Numbered from the stretch's first letter, positions 1 to 6,501 are shown. The stretch: DNA of 9,734 bases from an uncultured bacterium (GCA_949288405.1 CASEKM010000042.1:1-9734); one strand, 5' to 3'. Numbers and translations are program-made. Notes: a model not told the origin generated them from the letters alone.

Positions 1-21
1 CATTTTCCCGCGTTCCAGCAT
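1..21 (-). CDS. possible 5' end of a further minus-strand gene (partial)
   Basis: On the minus strand an ATG at 21-19 opens a frame that stays open to the window edge (seven codons, MLERGKM). It is preceded by AGGTGG (35-30), an imperfect Shine-Dalgarno sequence 8 nt upstream. A TAAAAT -10-like hexamer lies at 48-43, but it is very close and has no good -35. The position, just past the coaX terminator hairpins, suits the start of the next gene. Seven codons are too few to identify a product, and the signal could be chance. Confidence 0.22.
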
Positions 22-59
22 CTTTCTCACCACCTGCTACTTATTTTACCTCTTATGAA

Positions 60-91
60 CGAAAAAGCCCAGCTTATGCTGGACTTTTTCG
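60..91. terminator. bidirectional intrinsic terminator downstream of coaX
   Basis: This is a near-perfect hairpin with arms 60-73 and 78-91, a TTAT loop and a single C-A mismatch. Its outer stem is A5 pairing with T5, so on either strand a GC-rich stem is followed by a T5 run. That is the usual form of a rho-independent terminator working in both directions. It lies about 50 bp past the coaX stop and probably ends coaX transcripts, as well as any plus-strand transcript entering from the left. Confidence 0.72.
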
Positions 92-99
92 ACAGACTG

Positions 100-129
100 C
101 CGCCGCAGAATTTTTCAATTCTGCGGCGG
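100..129. terminator. second hairpin immediately after coaX
   Basis: This is a perfect 13-bp inverted repeat (100-112 with 117-129) with a 4-nt loop, beginning 14 bp past the coaX stop. The stem is GC-rich at its base and A/T-rich near the loop. There is no T-run outside the base, so termination efficiency is uncertain. It could act in tandem with the terminator at 60-91 or protect the mRNA 3' end. Confidence 0.5.
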
Positions 130-143
130 GTCCTTATCTGCTT

Positions 144-911
144 TCATTTCCTGTTCTTCTTATAGATGGCGTTCAGGCCCTTCAGCAGCAGGTCCTTCTC
201 CACCTTCATCTCCCGGCGGCACAGGGGGGCCACAAACTGGGCCATGCCGCCGGTGGCCACCACCGTGGTCTTCTTGCCCAGCTCCTCCTCCATGCGGTCG
301 ATCATGCCGTCCAGCATGGCGGCGGCCCCGTACATGATGCCGCTGCGCATACACTCCACGGTGTTCTTGCCGATGATCCGCTTGGGGCGGTCCAGCTGGA
401 TGCCGGGGAGCTGAGCGGTGCGGGAGGTGAGGGCCTCCGCCGACACCCGCACGCCGGGGATGATGGCGCCCCCCACATAGGTGTTCCCCTGGTCCACCAC
501 CTCGATGGTGGTGGCGGTGCCCAGGTCCACCAGCAGCAGGGGCGGGGCGTACTCCAGCAGGGCGGCCACGGCGATGACGATGCGGTCGCTGCCCACCGAG
601 GCGGGGTCGTCCATCTGGATGTTCAGGCCGGTCTTGATGCCCGGGCCCACCACCATGGGGTTCAGTCCGGTGAGCTTGGTGATGCCGGTGCGCACCGCGT
701 TGAACACGGGGGGCACCACTGAGGAGATGATGCAGTCCTCCACCTCCTCCACCGGCACGTCGAACAGGTTGAGCATGTTTTTGATCTCCACCCCGTACTG
801 GTCGGAGGTCTTGATGTGGTCGGTGGCGATCCGGGCCTCGAAGACGATCTGGTCGTTCTCCAGTCCGCCGATGACAATATTGCTGTTGCCGATGTCAATG
901 GCAAGGAGCAT
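144..911 (-). CDS. coaX: type III pantothenate kinase CoaX
   Basis: Catalyses the first committed step of CoA synthesis, ATP-dependent phosphorylation of pantothenate to 4'-phosphopantothenate, in the cytoplasm. The 255-aa length is normal for CoaX. The ASKHA-fold motifs are in order: DIGNSN (residues 6-11, phosphate-1 loop), GSDR (107-110, with the expected catalytic Asp109), DLGTATT (129-135, phosphate-2 loop), GGAIIPG (147-153) and ATGG (219-222, adenosine region). The ATG start has GAGGTG 7 nt upstream. Family knowledge: type III kinases require a monovalent cation and are not feedback-inhibited by CoA, unlike CoaA. It lies 137 bp downstream of panT on the same strand. No promoter is obvious between them, but there are two GC-rich hairpins, so expression may depend on read-through from panT. 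Nothing in the sequence suggests loss of function. Confidence 0.97.
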   Translation of the reverse strand: MLLAIDIGNSNIVIGGLENDQIVFEARIATDHIKTSDQYGVEIKNMLNLFDVPVEEVEDCIISSVVPPVFNAVRTGITKLTGLNPMVVGPGIKTGLNIQMDDPASVGSDRIVIAVAALLEYAPPLLLVDLGTATTIEVVDQGNTYVGGAIIPGVRVSAEALTSRTAQLPGIQLDRPKRIIGKNTVECMRSGIMYGAAAMLDGMIDRMEEELGKKTTVVATGGMAQFVAPLCRREMKVEKDLLLKGLNAIYKKNRK

Positions 912-940
912 GAGCGTTCACCTCAAAATCTTTGTGTCTT

Positions 941-962
941 CCCGGCGCTCCCGCCCGCCGGG
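941..962 (-). other. GC-rich hairpin in the coaX leader
   Basis: A perfect 7-bp inverted repeat (CCCGGCG at 941-947 with CGCCGGG at 956-962) has an 8-nt loop. It ends about 30 nt before the coaX start codon, so it would fold in the 5' part of a coaX message. There is no adjacent T-run on either strand, so it is not a classical terminator. The role is unknown; it could be mRNA stabilisation or chance in GC-rich DNA. Confidence 0.35.
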
Positions 963-992
963 GCTGGAACACAGGAAAAGGGAGCGTTTCAG

Positions 993-1022
993 CAAATTCC
1001 CGCCTCGAAGGGCGGGAATTTG
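993..1022. terminator. terminator-like hairpin between panT and coaX
   Basis: A perfect 12-bp inverted repeat (993-1004 with 1011-1022) has a 6-nt loop and begins 26 nt after the panT stop. The GC core is flanked by AAATT/AATTT, giving a short T-stretch inside the distal stem on either strand. No long T-run follows, so partial termination (attenuation between panT and coaX) or 3'-end stabilisation are both possible. Confidence 0.5.
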
Positions 1023-1048
1023 TCAGATATGGATGGGACTGGACCGGG

Positions 1049-1681
1049 TCACGCGGGCATGGCCCGCACCCGGTTCATCTGCAGCAGAGCTTTGCCGATG
1101 GCGGTGACCAGCACCGCGGCGGCGATGGCCTCGGGCACCCCGTTGGCGGCCACGATGGCCATGACAGCCCCCATCACCGCCTCCATGGCGATGTTCTTGG
1201 CGGCGGCAAATTCCGGGCTGAGAAGCAGATAGATGCTGGTCATCACCAGACCGGTGTTGGTCAGCGCCCCCGCCACCCCCACCACAGGCAGGGCAACCAA
1301 ATCGTTGACCCGGAGCTTCTTCAGGATGATCCACAGCCAGCCGGCCACCACCCCAATGAGCACCCGGCAGCCAAAGGCGATCCAGATGGTCTTTACCGCT
1401 CCGGCGGCGCTGGTGGCCAGGAAGGGGGAAAAGGCAAAGGACAGGGCGGTGGGGGCCGTGCTGTTGCTCCAGATGGAGCACAGTCCAAACACCCCGCCCA
1501 GGACGCCCCCTGCCAGGGGACCCATGAGCACCGCCCCGACGATCACCGGGATGTGCAGGGTGGACGCCTTGATCAGGGGCAGGGGGATCAGTCCGATGCC
1601 GGTGACATTGAGAAAGATCTCGATGGCGACAAACAGCGCCAACAGAACCAGCCACCTAGTGTCTCGTTTCCAGTTTTTCAT
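1049..1681 (-). CDS. panT: ECF transporter S component, predicted pantothenate-specific (PanT)
   Basis: Predicted membrane substrate-binding subunit of an energy-coupling-factor vitamin importer. The 210-aa protein is very hydrophobic with about six membrane segments, as usual for S components. Visible blocks are the N-terminal helix (about 10-24), HIPVIVGAVLMGPLAGG (43-59), GGVFGLCSIW (62-71), a serine/alanine-rich helix (80-105) and a C-terminal helix rich in small residues (about 165-200). The H-PVI-GA--GP--G plus FGL-S pattern is what I associate with the PanT group. The pantothenate assignment rests mainly on its position between coaX and coaBC. EcfA/EcfA'/EcfT are not in the window, so it presumably shares a module encoded elsewhere. 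I chose the ATG at 1681, 9 nt after AGGAGG. A TTG two codons upstream is in frame but only 3 nt from that site. Confidence 0.8.
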   Translation of the reverse strand: MKNWKRDTRWLVLLALFVAIEIFLNVTGIGLIPLPLIKASTLHIPVIVGAVLMGPLAGGVLGGVFGLCSIWSNSTAPTALSFAFSPFLATSAAGAVKTIWIAFGCRVLIGVVAGWLWIILKKLRVNDLVALPVVGVAGALTNTGLVMTSIYLLLSPEFAAAKNIAMEAVMGAVMAIVAANGVPEAIAAAVLVTAIGKALLQMNRVRAMPA

Positions 1682-1734
1682 ATTCAATTACCTCCTGCTG
1701 CCGCTCCTCCCGGAGAGGATGCAGCGCAATCTTT

Positions 1735-1766
1735 AAGAGGGCGAGGGCGGCTTCCCCGGCCCTCTT
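1735..1766 (-). promoter_or_regulatory. panT: hairpin in the panT 5' leader
   Basis: A perfect 8-bp inverted repeat (1735-1742 with 1759-1766) encloses a 16-nt GC-rich loop that can pair further internally. It lies just downstream of the predicted panT start point (around 1769), so it would fold at the extreme 5' end of the mRNA. No T-run follows in the panT direction, so it is not an evident attenuator. It may stabilise the transcript or be a regulatory target. It does not resemble any riboswitch I know. Confidence 0.35.
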
Positions 1767-1775
1767 ATCCGGCTC

Positions 1776-1804
1776 ATTATAGCGAAATTTCAGACAGATT
1801 ACAA
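1776..1804 (-). promoter_or_regulatory. panT: sigma-A-type promoter of panT
   Basis: On the minus strand TTGTAA (1804-1799) is separated by exactly 17 bp from a consensus TATAAT (1781-1776). Transcription would begin near 1769, leaving a leader of about 88 nt before the panT ATG. The spacer contains a perfect 8-bp palindrome, GAAATTTC (1784-1791), which could be an operator half but is short enough to be chance. This promoter probably also serves coaX. Confidence 0.7.
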
Positions 1805-1845
1805 GGCTAAGATTTTCCAAAACTTTGCGGATGTGGACCTCTTCC

Positions 1846-1874
1846 TTTACAAGCACGGGGTTTTATGTCATAAT
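1846..1874 (+). promoter_or_regulatory. coaBC: sigma-A-type promoter of coaBC
   Basis: TTTACA (1846-1851), a 17-bp spacer and CATAAT (1869-1874) give five of six consensus bases in each hexamer. Transcription would start near 1881, leaving a leader of about 69 nt. Its -35 is 41 bp from the -35 of the divergent panT promoter, so one regulator could control both. The start at 1881 rules out a longer coaBC frame from an ATG at 1833, which lies upstream of the promoter. Confidence 0.7.
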
Positions 1875-1875
1875 C

Positions 1876-1887
1876 ACCCCATGGGGT
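1876..1887. promoter_or_regulatory. 12-bp palindrome over the coaBC start point (candidate operator)
   Basis: ACCCCATGGGGT is a perfect 12-bp palindrome beginning 2 bp after the coaBC -10 box and spanning the predicted transcription start. A dimeric repressor bound here would block initiation. It is followed by a GC-rich stem (1888-1893 with 1898-1903, extendable to 1885-1906 with one mismatch), so the palindrome may alternatively be part of an mRNA leader structure. The bound factor, if any, is unknown. Confidence 0.35.
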
Positions 1888-1949
1888 CCCGCCCGGCGGC
1901 GGGCCCGGAACGTGCCATTTCATCCCAATGGAAAGAGGGTTTTATCACG

Positions 1950-3149
1950 ATGCTGAAGGGAAAAACCGTCCTGCTGGGGGTCACGGGGGGCATCGCCGCC
2001 TATAAGGCGGCCTATCTGGCCTCCGCCCTGGTAAAGCAGCACTGCAGCGTGGAGGTCATTCTGACCGAGCACGCCACCAAGTTCATCGCTCCGCTCACCT
2101 TTGAACAGCTCACCGGCAACCGGTGCATGGTGGACACCTTTGACCGGAACTTCTCCCACCAGGTGGAGCACATCGCCCTGGCCCGCCGCACCGACCTGGT
2201 GCTGGTGGCCCCCGCCACCGCCAACGTGTGCGCCAAGCTGGCCCACGGCCTGGCGGACGACATGCTCACCACCACCGTGCTGGCCTGCTCCTGTCCCAAG
2301 CTCATCGCCCCGGCCATGAACACGGGGATGTACGAAAATCCGGTGACCCAGGACAACCTGGACCTTCTGCGGAAGTACGGCTGGGAGGTCATCGCCCCCG
2401 CCTCCGGCCGGCTGGCCTGCGGGGACGTGGGGGCGGGCAAGCTGCCCGAGCCCGACCTGCTCCTCCAGCACATCCTGCGGGTGCTGGCCAAGCCCCACGA
2501 CCTGGCGGGGAAGCGGGTGCTGGTCACCGCCGGCCCCACCCAGGAGGCCCTGGACCCGGTGCGGTATCTCACCAATCACTCCACCGGCAAGATGGGCTAC
2601 GCCATCGCCAGGATGGCCATGCTCCGGGGGGCCCAGGTCACCCTGGTGTCCGGCCCCACCGCCCTGGAGCCGCCCCTCTTTGTGGAGGTGGTGCCCGTGG
2701 TGTCCGCCCAGGACATGTTTGAAGCGGTCACCAGCCGCCAGGAGCAGTCCGACTTCATCTTCAAGGCGGCCGCCGTGGCCGACTACACCCCCGCCGACTA
2801 CAGCGACGACAAGGTGAAAAAGAAGGAAGGGGACCTGTCCATCCCGCTCAAGCGCACCCAGGATATTTTGCAGTACCTGGGGGACCACCGCCGTCCCGGG
2901 CAGGTGATCTGCGGCTTCTCCATGGAGACGAGGGACATGCTGAAAAACAGCGCCGCCAAGCTGGAGAAGAAGCACGTGGACATGATCTGCGCCAACAATT
3001 TAAAGGTGGCCGGGGCGGGCTTCGGCACCGACACCAACGTGCTCACCCTCATCACCAAGGAGGGGGCGGAGGAGCTGCCCCTTCTCTCCAAGGAGGAGGA
3101 CGCCGACCGGGTCATCGACAAGGCCCTGGAGCTGCAGAAGACCCGCTGA
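1950..3149 (+). CDS. coaBC: bifunctional phosphopantothenoylcysteine decarboxylase / phosphopantothenate-cysteine ligase CoaBC
   Basis: Joins cysteine to 4'-phosphopantothenate (C-terminal CoaB) and decarboxylates the product to 4'-phosphopantetheine (N-terminal, FMN-dependent CoaC), following CoaX in CoA synthesis. It has 399 aa, as expected for the fusion. CoaC shows GVTGGIAAYK (10-19, flavin site), His74 in VEHIALAR (catalytic base), PAMN (121-124) and Cys157 in RLACGDVGAGKLPE (flexible substrate lid). CoaB begins near 185 and shows TAGPTQEALDPVRYLTNHSTGKMG (193-216, nucleotide and acyl-phosphate site, Asn209), AAAVADY (273-279), KRTQDIL (301-307) and GFSMET (322-327). The ATG at 1950 has GAGGG 10 nt upstream. 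An upstream in-frame ATG at 1833 is rejected because the promoter lies downstream of it and its extra 39 residues resemble no CoaBC N-terminus. It is transcribed divergently from panT-coaX. Confidence 0.97.
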   Translation: MLKGKTVLLGVTGGIAAYKAAYLASALVKQHCSVEVILTEHATKFIAPLTFEQLTGNRCMVDTFDRNFSHQVEHIALARRTDLVLVAPATANVCAKLAHGLADDMLTTTVLACSCPKLIAPAMNTGMYENPVTQDNLDLLRKYGWEVIAPASGRLACGDVGAGKLPEPDLLLQHILRVLAKPHDLAGKRVLVTAGPTQEALDPVRYLTNHSTGKMGYAIARMAMLRGAQVTLVSGPTALEPPLFVEVVPVVSAQDMFEAVTSRQEQSDFIFKAAAVADYTPADYSDDKVKKKEGDLSIPLKRTQDILQYLGDHRRPGQVICGFSMETRDMLKNSAAKLEKKHVDMICANNLKVAGAGFGTDTNVLTLITKEGAEELPLLSKEEDADRVIDKALELQKTR

Positions 3150-3202
3150 GCCGGGCCCGCCGGAGGGCGCTGACGCCGCGCCGCCGGCTGCATGAAAATG
3201 AA

Positions 3203-3246
3203 AAACACCCGCTGGGGAGCGCACTGTTTCTCCCCGGCGGGTGTTT
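3203..3246. terminator. convergent terminator between coaBC and the MATE gene
   Basis: A 10-bp outer stem (AAACACCCGC at 3203-3212 with GCGGGTGTTT at 3237-3246) continues, past a T/G mismatch, into a 6-bp inner stem (3214-3219 with 3230-3235), with a 10-nt loop. Read on the minus strand the stem is followed by T5 and then TTTT, a good terminator for the MATE gene, whose stop lies 7 bp away. On the plus strand the T-run is shorter, but the same hairpin probably ends coaBC. A second, imperfect GC hairpin (3159-3188) follows the coaBC stop directly. Confidence 0.75.
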
Positions 3247-3253
3247 CCATGTC

Positions 3254-4621
3254 TTATGCCCCTTCCACCGGCAGCAGCTTCTTCCGCCGGGAGAGGAACA
3301 GGGTCAGCGTGGTGGCGCTGGCCAAAAAGTCCGCGATGGGCTCGGCGGCGTAGATGCCCATGACGCTCCCGGTGACCCGGGGCAGGATCAGGGCCAGGGG
3401 CACCAGCAGGATCACCTTCCGCAGCAGGGCCAGAAACAGGCTGGTGGGCGCCTGGCCCAGGGCCATGAAGGTGGTCTGGCAGGCCATCTGGGCCCCAAAG
3501 GCCCAGATGCCCCCGAAGAAGATGGGCATGACCCGGGATACCAGGTCGATCAGCTGCTGTTCCGGGGTGAAGATGCGGGCCAGCAGGCCGGGGAACAGGG
3601 CCACCAGCAGGAAGGCGGAGCAGGTCACCGTCAAGGTGACGGTCAGCAGCCGCTTGAAGGTCTTGCGCACCCGAAGGTAATTTTTCGCCCCGTAATTGTA
3701 GCTCATAATGGGCTGGGTGCCCTGGGTGATGCCCTGAATGGGCATGGTGATCATCTGCATCACCGACTGCATGATAGTAATGGAGCCCACATACAGGTCG
3801 CCGCCGTAGGTCTGCATGCCGGTGTTCAGCACCACTGTCACCAGGCTCTCGGTGGACTGCATGATAAAGGGGGCGACGCCCAGTCCGGCGATGCGCCCGA
3901 TGATCCGCCGGTTGGGGATCAGGAAGACCCGGTGGAGCCGCAGCCCGCTGCGGCGGCTGCACAGGAAGCTCACCACCCAGGCGGCGCTCACCGCCTGGGA
4001 CAGGATGGTGGCCAGAGCCGCCCCGCGGACCCCCATGTCCAGCACAAAGATGAAAACGGGGTCCAGCACAATGTTCAGGACCGCCCCGATGAGCACGCTG
4101 AGCATGGCGGTGGTGGCCCTCCCCTGGGCGCTGATGTAGGGGTTGAGCCCCAGGGCCAGCTGGACGAAGACGGTGCCCAGCAGATAGATGCTGATATACT
4201 CCTTGGCATAGCCGATGGTGGCGTCCGAGGCGCCGAAGGCGTACAGGACGGGCTCCTGGAAGGCGGAGAAGCCCACTGTGAGCACCGCCGCCGCTATGAG
4301 CAGCAGGGTCACCGAGTTGCCCAGGATCCGCTGGGCCTCCACCCGCCGCCTGGCCCCCAGCTGGATGGCCGCCAGGGGCGCGCCCCCCTGCCCGGCAAAG
4401 GCGGCGAAGGCGGACACCAGCGTGATAATGGGAAAGGTGATCCCCACCCCGGTGAGGGCCACGTCCCCCACCTCCGGGATGTGGCCGATGTAGATGCGGT
4501 CCACGATGTTGTACAGCATGTTGATGATCTGGGCCGCCACCGAGGGCACCGCCAGCTTCAGCATCAGCTTGCCGATGGGGGCGGTGGCCAGGATCTCGTC
4601 GCTGTGATGGGTCTGTTCCAA
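3254..4621 (-). CDS. MATE family efflux transporter
   Basis: Inner-membrane antiporter of the multidrug and toxin extrusion family, expected to export organic cations, drugs or metabolites using a Na+ or H+ gradient. It has 455 aa and about twelve membrane segments in two related halves, the normal MATE length. Diagnostic blocks are APIGKLMLKLAVPSVAAQ with LYNIVDRIYIG near the N-terminus, GAVLNIVLDPVFIF closing the first half, and the second-half GITQGTQPIMSYNYGA loop. I chose a TTG start at 4621 because AGGGAGG ends 9 nt upstream. A GTG at 4642 in the same frame would place that site inside the coding sequence and has no ribosome site of its own. It has its own promoter and is convergent with coaBC. 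The substrate cannot be deduced; neighbouring CoA genes do not prove a link. Confidence 0.94.
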   Translation of the reverse strand: MEQTHHSDEILATAPIGKLMLKLAVPSVAAQIINMLYNIVDRIYIGHIPEVGDVALTGVGITFPIITLVSAFAAFAGQGGAPLAAIQLGARRRVEAQRILGNSVTLLLIAAAVLTVGFSAFQEPVLYAFGASDATIGYAKEYISIYLLGTVFVQLALGLNPYISAQGRATTAMLSVLIGAVLNIVLDPVFIFVLDMGVRGAALATILSQAVSAAWVVSFLCSRRSGLRLHRVFLIPNRRIIGRIAGLGVAPFIMQSTESLVTVVLNTGMQTYGGDLYVGSITIMQSVMQMITMPIQGITQGTQPIMSYNYGAKNYLRVRKTFKRLLTVTLTVTCSAFLLVALFPGLLARIFTPEQQLIDLVSRVMPIFFGGIWAFGAQMACQTTFMALGQAPTSLFLALLRKVILLVPLALILPRVTGSVMGIYAAEPIADFLASATTLTLFLSRRKKLLPVEGA

Positions 4622-4666
4622 CTGTGAGGACCTCCCTTGCACAGATAAATTTTCTTAACAGGGAGT

Positions 4667-4695
4667 AGTATAGCACGTTCCGGGGTGGTTGGGAA
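4667..4695 (-). promoter_or_regulatory. probable promoter of the MATE gene
   Basis: On the minus strand TTCCCA (4695-4690), a 17-bp spacer and TATACT (4672-4667) form a plausible sigma-A promoter with a good -10 and a weak -35. The start point would be near 4660, about 40 nt before the TTG start codon. Confidence 0.5.
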
Positions 4696-4708
4696 GGTCC
4701 CCATTCTC

Positions 4709-4737
4709 TTGACACCCCCTATTTTTCATGTTATCTT
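4709..4737 (+). promoter_or_regulatory. promoter of the four-gene ABC operon
   Basis: A consensus TTGACA (4709-4714), a 17-bp spacer and TATCTT (4732-4737) predict transcription from about 4744, leaving a 93-nt leader before the first permease. It is back to back with the MATE promoter. The leader holds no convincing ORF, terminator or riboswitch. It contains the short palindrome GGATAATCC and an imperfect CCAC/GTGG repeat, neither strong enough to call an operator. Confidence 0.6.
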
Positions 4738-4836
4738 GTTGGCAAGCGTGAGGATAATCCGTCGTTTTGCCCTATTTTCTTTCCCACCGCGTGGAAATTT
4801 GGGTCAATCCGGCAGCCCAGAAGGGAGAGATTGCCT

Positions 4837-5682
4837 GTGTTCTTCAAGGCGGCCGCCTGCCAGTGCAGATTTATTCTGAAACAGAAGGGGTGCCTGTTCA
4901 CCTTCGCTCTGCTGCTGGCATGGGTGCTGATCAATTTCGTGGGAAACGTCCTGACCTTTCAGGGGATGGATGCGGCAGAGATGTACCAGCCCATGAAGCT
5001 GCTTCTGCTGAGCTACAATCGGATCAATTATAACGCCGATTTCACCCTGCTTCTCGTTCAGCTCTACCCCTTCCTGGTGGTCTGTCCCGCCGCCTTCTCC
5101 CTGGTCAAGGAGCGGCAGACCGGCCAGGAGGTGCTGATGTCCGCCCGTCTGGGCCGCTTTCCCTATTTCATGGGCAAACTGGCCGCAGTTATGGCGGTCA
5201 CGGCGGCGGTCTTTACCCTCCCCTTTCTGATCGAGATCCTGCTGAACTGCATCGCCTTCCCCCTGAACGCCCAAGGGGATCTCACCAACTGGGACGCCTA
5301 TGATCCAGACTATGTGGCCAGTGTGAAGCACTATCTCTGTTATCCGCTGTACCTCTTCTCCCCCTACCTCTACGCAGTCTGCGGGACGCTCCTGTTCGGC
5401 CTGATGTCCGGGGTGCTGGGGTGCTTTGTGGTCACCTTCTCCGCTCTCTTTCCCATCAAATATTCTGTGGTGCTGTTCCTTCCCGCCTTTTTGCTGCTGA
5501 ACGCCACCGTCTACTTCTCTCAAATCCAGACGGTCCCCTTCCAAAGCGGGTGGTATCACTACTTTCTGCTGTTCGACGACACTGTGAAAAGTCCGCTCTA
5601 TCTGATCGCCGGGCTGCTTCTGCTCCTGATCGTATCCATCGCTGGCTGTGTCTGGGGAGGGAGACAGGATTGTTTACGCTAA
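4837..5682 (+). CDS. ABC-2-like permease, first membrane subunit
   Basis: Predicted integral membrane half of an ABC exporter. It has 281 aa and about six hydrophobic segments (roughly 20-38, 68-90, 112-138, 175-202, 207-225, 255-274). The central SLVKERQTGQEVLMSARLGRFPYFMGK stretch (88-114) is the cytosolic loop pattern (charged, then R-GR--Y---K, then a long helix) typical of ABC-2 permeases of the bacitracin/lantibiotic-immunity kind. It cannot be placed in a named family by eye. The GTG at 4837 lies 9 nt after AGGGAG; a TTG two codons earlier is in frame but only 3 nt from that site. It opens the operon, and its 3' end overlaps the next gene by 13 nt, suggesting translational coupling and a heteromeric permease pair. 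Its G+C appears lower than that of the CoA genes. The substrate is unknown. Confidence 0.85.
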   Translation: MFFKAAACQCRFILKQKGCLFTFALLLAWVLINFVGNVLTFQGMDAAEMYQPMKLLLLSYNRINYNADFTLLLVQLYPFLVVCPAAFSLVKERQTGQEVLMSARLGRFPYFMGKLAAVMAVTAAVFTLPFLIEILLNCIAFPLNAQGDLTNWDAYDPDYVASVKHYLCYPLYLFSPYLYAVCGTLLFGLMSGVLGCFVVTFSALFPIKYSVVLFLPAFLLLNATVYFSQIQTVPFQSGWYHYFLLFDDTVKSPLYLIAGLLLLLIVSIAGCVWGGRQDCLR

Positions 5683-6500
5683 AGCGCAAGCTGTTCCTCA
5701 TCCCCCTGCTGGGGCTGCTCTTTGGTGCCGTGGCCGCGTTGGCTTTCGTCAACCCCTATTCCGGTGCCATCTCCCTCTCAGAGCTGACCCTTCAGCTGAG
5801 CGGCTCCCGCGGGGAGTTCCAGCTGGGCTTTGGGGTGGTGGAGCTGGTGGAGCTGACCCTCCGCTGGGTCCCTATGTTCGTCTTTGAAATGTATCTGGGG
5901 GCGGAGCTGTACCGCTTCTTCTGTACTGCCAGCGTATATATTTTTTCCAGGACCCCCCGCCGTCTGAGCTGGTACGCCAAGGAAAACGCCGCCCTCCTCC
6001 TCTGCGGCCTGCTGTATCAGGCCGCCTATCTGGCGGGGGCAGTCATCGTTACCTCCCTGCGCTACGCCCTGGTGCCGGACTCCCCCGGCGGCGTCATCCT
6101 CCTCTCCCATCTGGCCATCTACACCCTGTGGACCTGCGCCTTCACCCTTCTGGTAAACCTGCTGTCCATTCTGTTGGGAAGCGGCAGCGCCTATCTGATT
6201 GCCGCCGGGGTCCAGCTGGCGGGGATCTCGCTGCTGTCGGCACTGCGCCTTGTTCAAGACGACCCTGCACGCATGGGACGTCTGATGGGGCTCAACCCCG
6301 CCGCCCACCTGGTCCTGGGATGGCACAGCAGCGCCGATCCCTCCGTTCAAGCTGCCCTGCACTCCCCCTATCCGGGCCCCTCTCTGGGCGAGTCCGTGCT
6401 GCTCACCGCCGTTCTGTGGGGAACTGTCACGATAATCGGGGCATTTTTGGTGAAGCGCCGGGACCTACTGACTTCAAATGCGGAAATGGAGGCGTACTGA
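5670..6500 (+). CDS. ABC-2-like permease, second membrane subunit
   Basis: Predicted second transmembrane subunit, 276 aa, with a basic N-terminus (MFTLKRK) followed by a membrane segment (8-27) and further hydrophobic stretches (about 56-76, 106-130, 143-170, 173-192, 240-261). The motif LGAELYRFFCTASVYIFSRT-PRR-SWYAKE (76-105) corresponds in position and pattern to the R-GR--Y---K loop of the first permease, so the two look like diverged members of one family, although overall identity is clearly low. The start is a TTG at 5670 with GGAGG ending 9 nt upstream, inside the end of the preceding gene. The same frame is open much further upstream (to 5421), but that part is antiphase to real coding sequence and lacks a ribosome site. 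The ATPase gene follows 1 nt after its stop. Confidence 0.82.
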   Translation: MFTLKRKLFLIPLLGLLFGAVAALAFVNPYSGAISLSELTLQLSGSRGEFQLGFGVVELVELTLRWVPMFVFEMYLGAELYRFFCTASVYIFSRTPRRLSWYAKENAALLLCGLLYQAAYLAGAVIVTSLRYALVPDSPGGVILLSHLAIYTLWTCAFTLLVNLLSILLGSGSAYLIAAGVQLAGISLLSALRLVQDDPARMGRLMGLNPAAHLVLGWHSSADPSVQAALHSPYPGPSLGESVLLTAVLWGTVTIIGAFLVKRRDLLTSNAEMEAY

Positions 6501-6501
6501 G

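Noticed and set aside
1833..1949. 39-residue N-terminal extension of CoaBC from an ATG at 1833
   Set aside because: The coaBC promoter (1846-1874) lies downstream of that ATG, the extension does not resemble CoaBC, and the ATG at 1950 has a proper ribosome site.
1920..2975. Long open frame antisense to coaBC
   Set aside because: Gly/His/Val/Gln-rich low-complexity translation typical of the complement of GC-rich coding DNA; no family motif and no ribosome site. The frame on the plus strand is clearly CoaBC.
3000..4715. 571-residue open frame overlapping the MATE gene in another frame on the same strand
   Set aside because: Pro/Arg/His/Gly-rich translation without membrane segments or motifs; the real MATE frame explains the sequence.
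4728..4751. Seven-codon ORF (MLSCWQA) in the ABC operon leader, considered as a leader or signal peptide
   Set aside because: Its ATG lies upstream of the predicted transcription start and has no ribosome site.
4741..4836. Possible riboswitch or attenuator in the ABC operon leader
   Set aside because: Only short imperfect repeats (GGATAATCC, CCAC/GTGG, GGCAA/TTGCC); no stem followed by a T-run and no known aptamer pattern.
5421..5669. 83-residue upstream extension of permease 2
   Set aside because: It overlaps coding sequence of permease 1 in another frame, is Arg-rich and non-hydrophobic, and lacks a ribosome site; TTG at 5670 is well placed.
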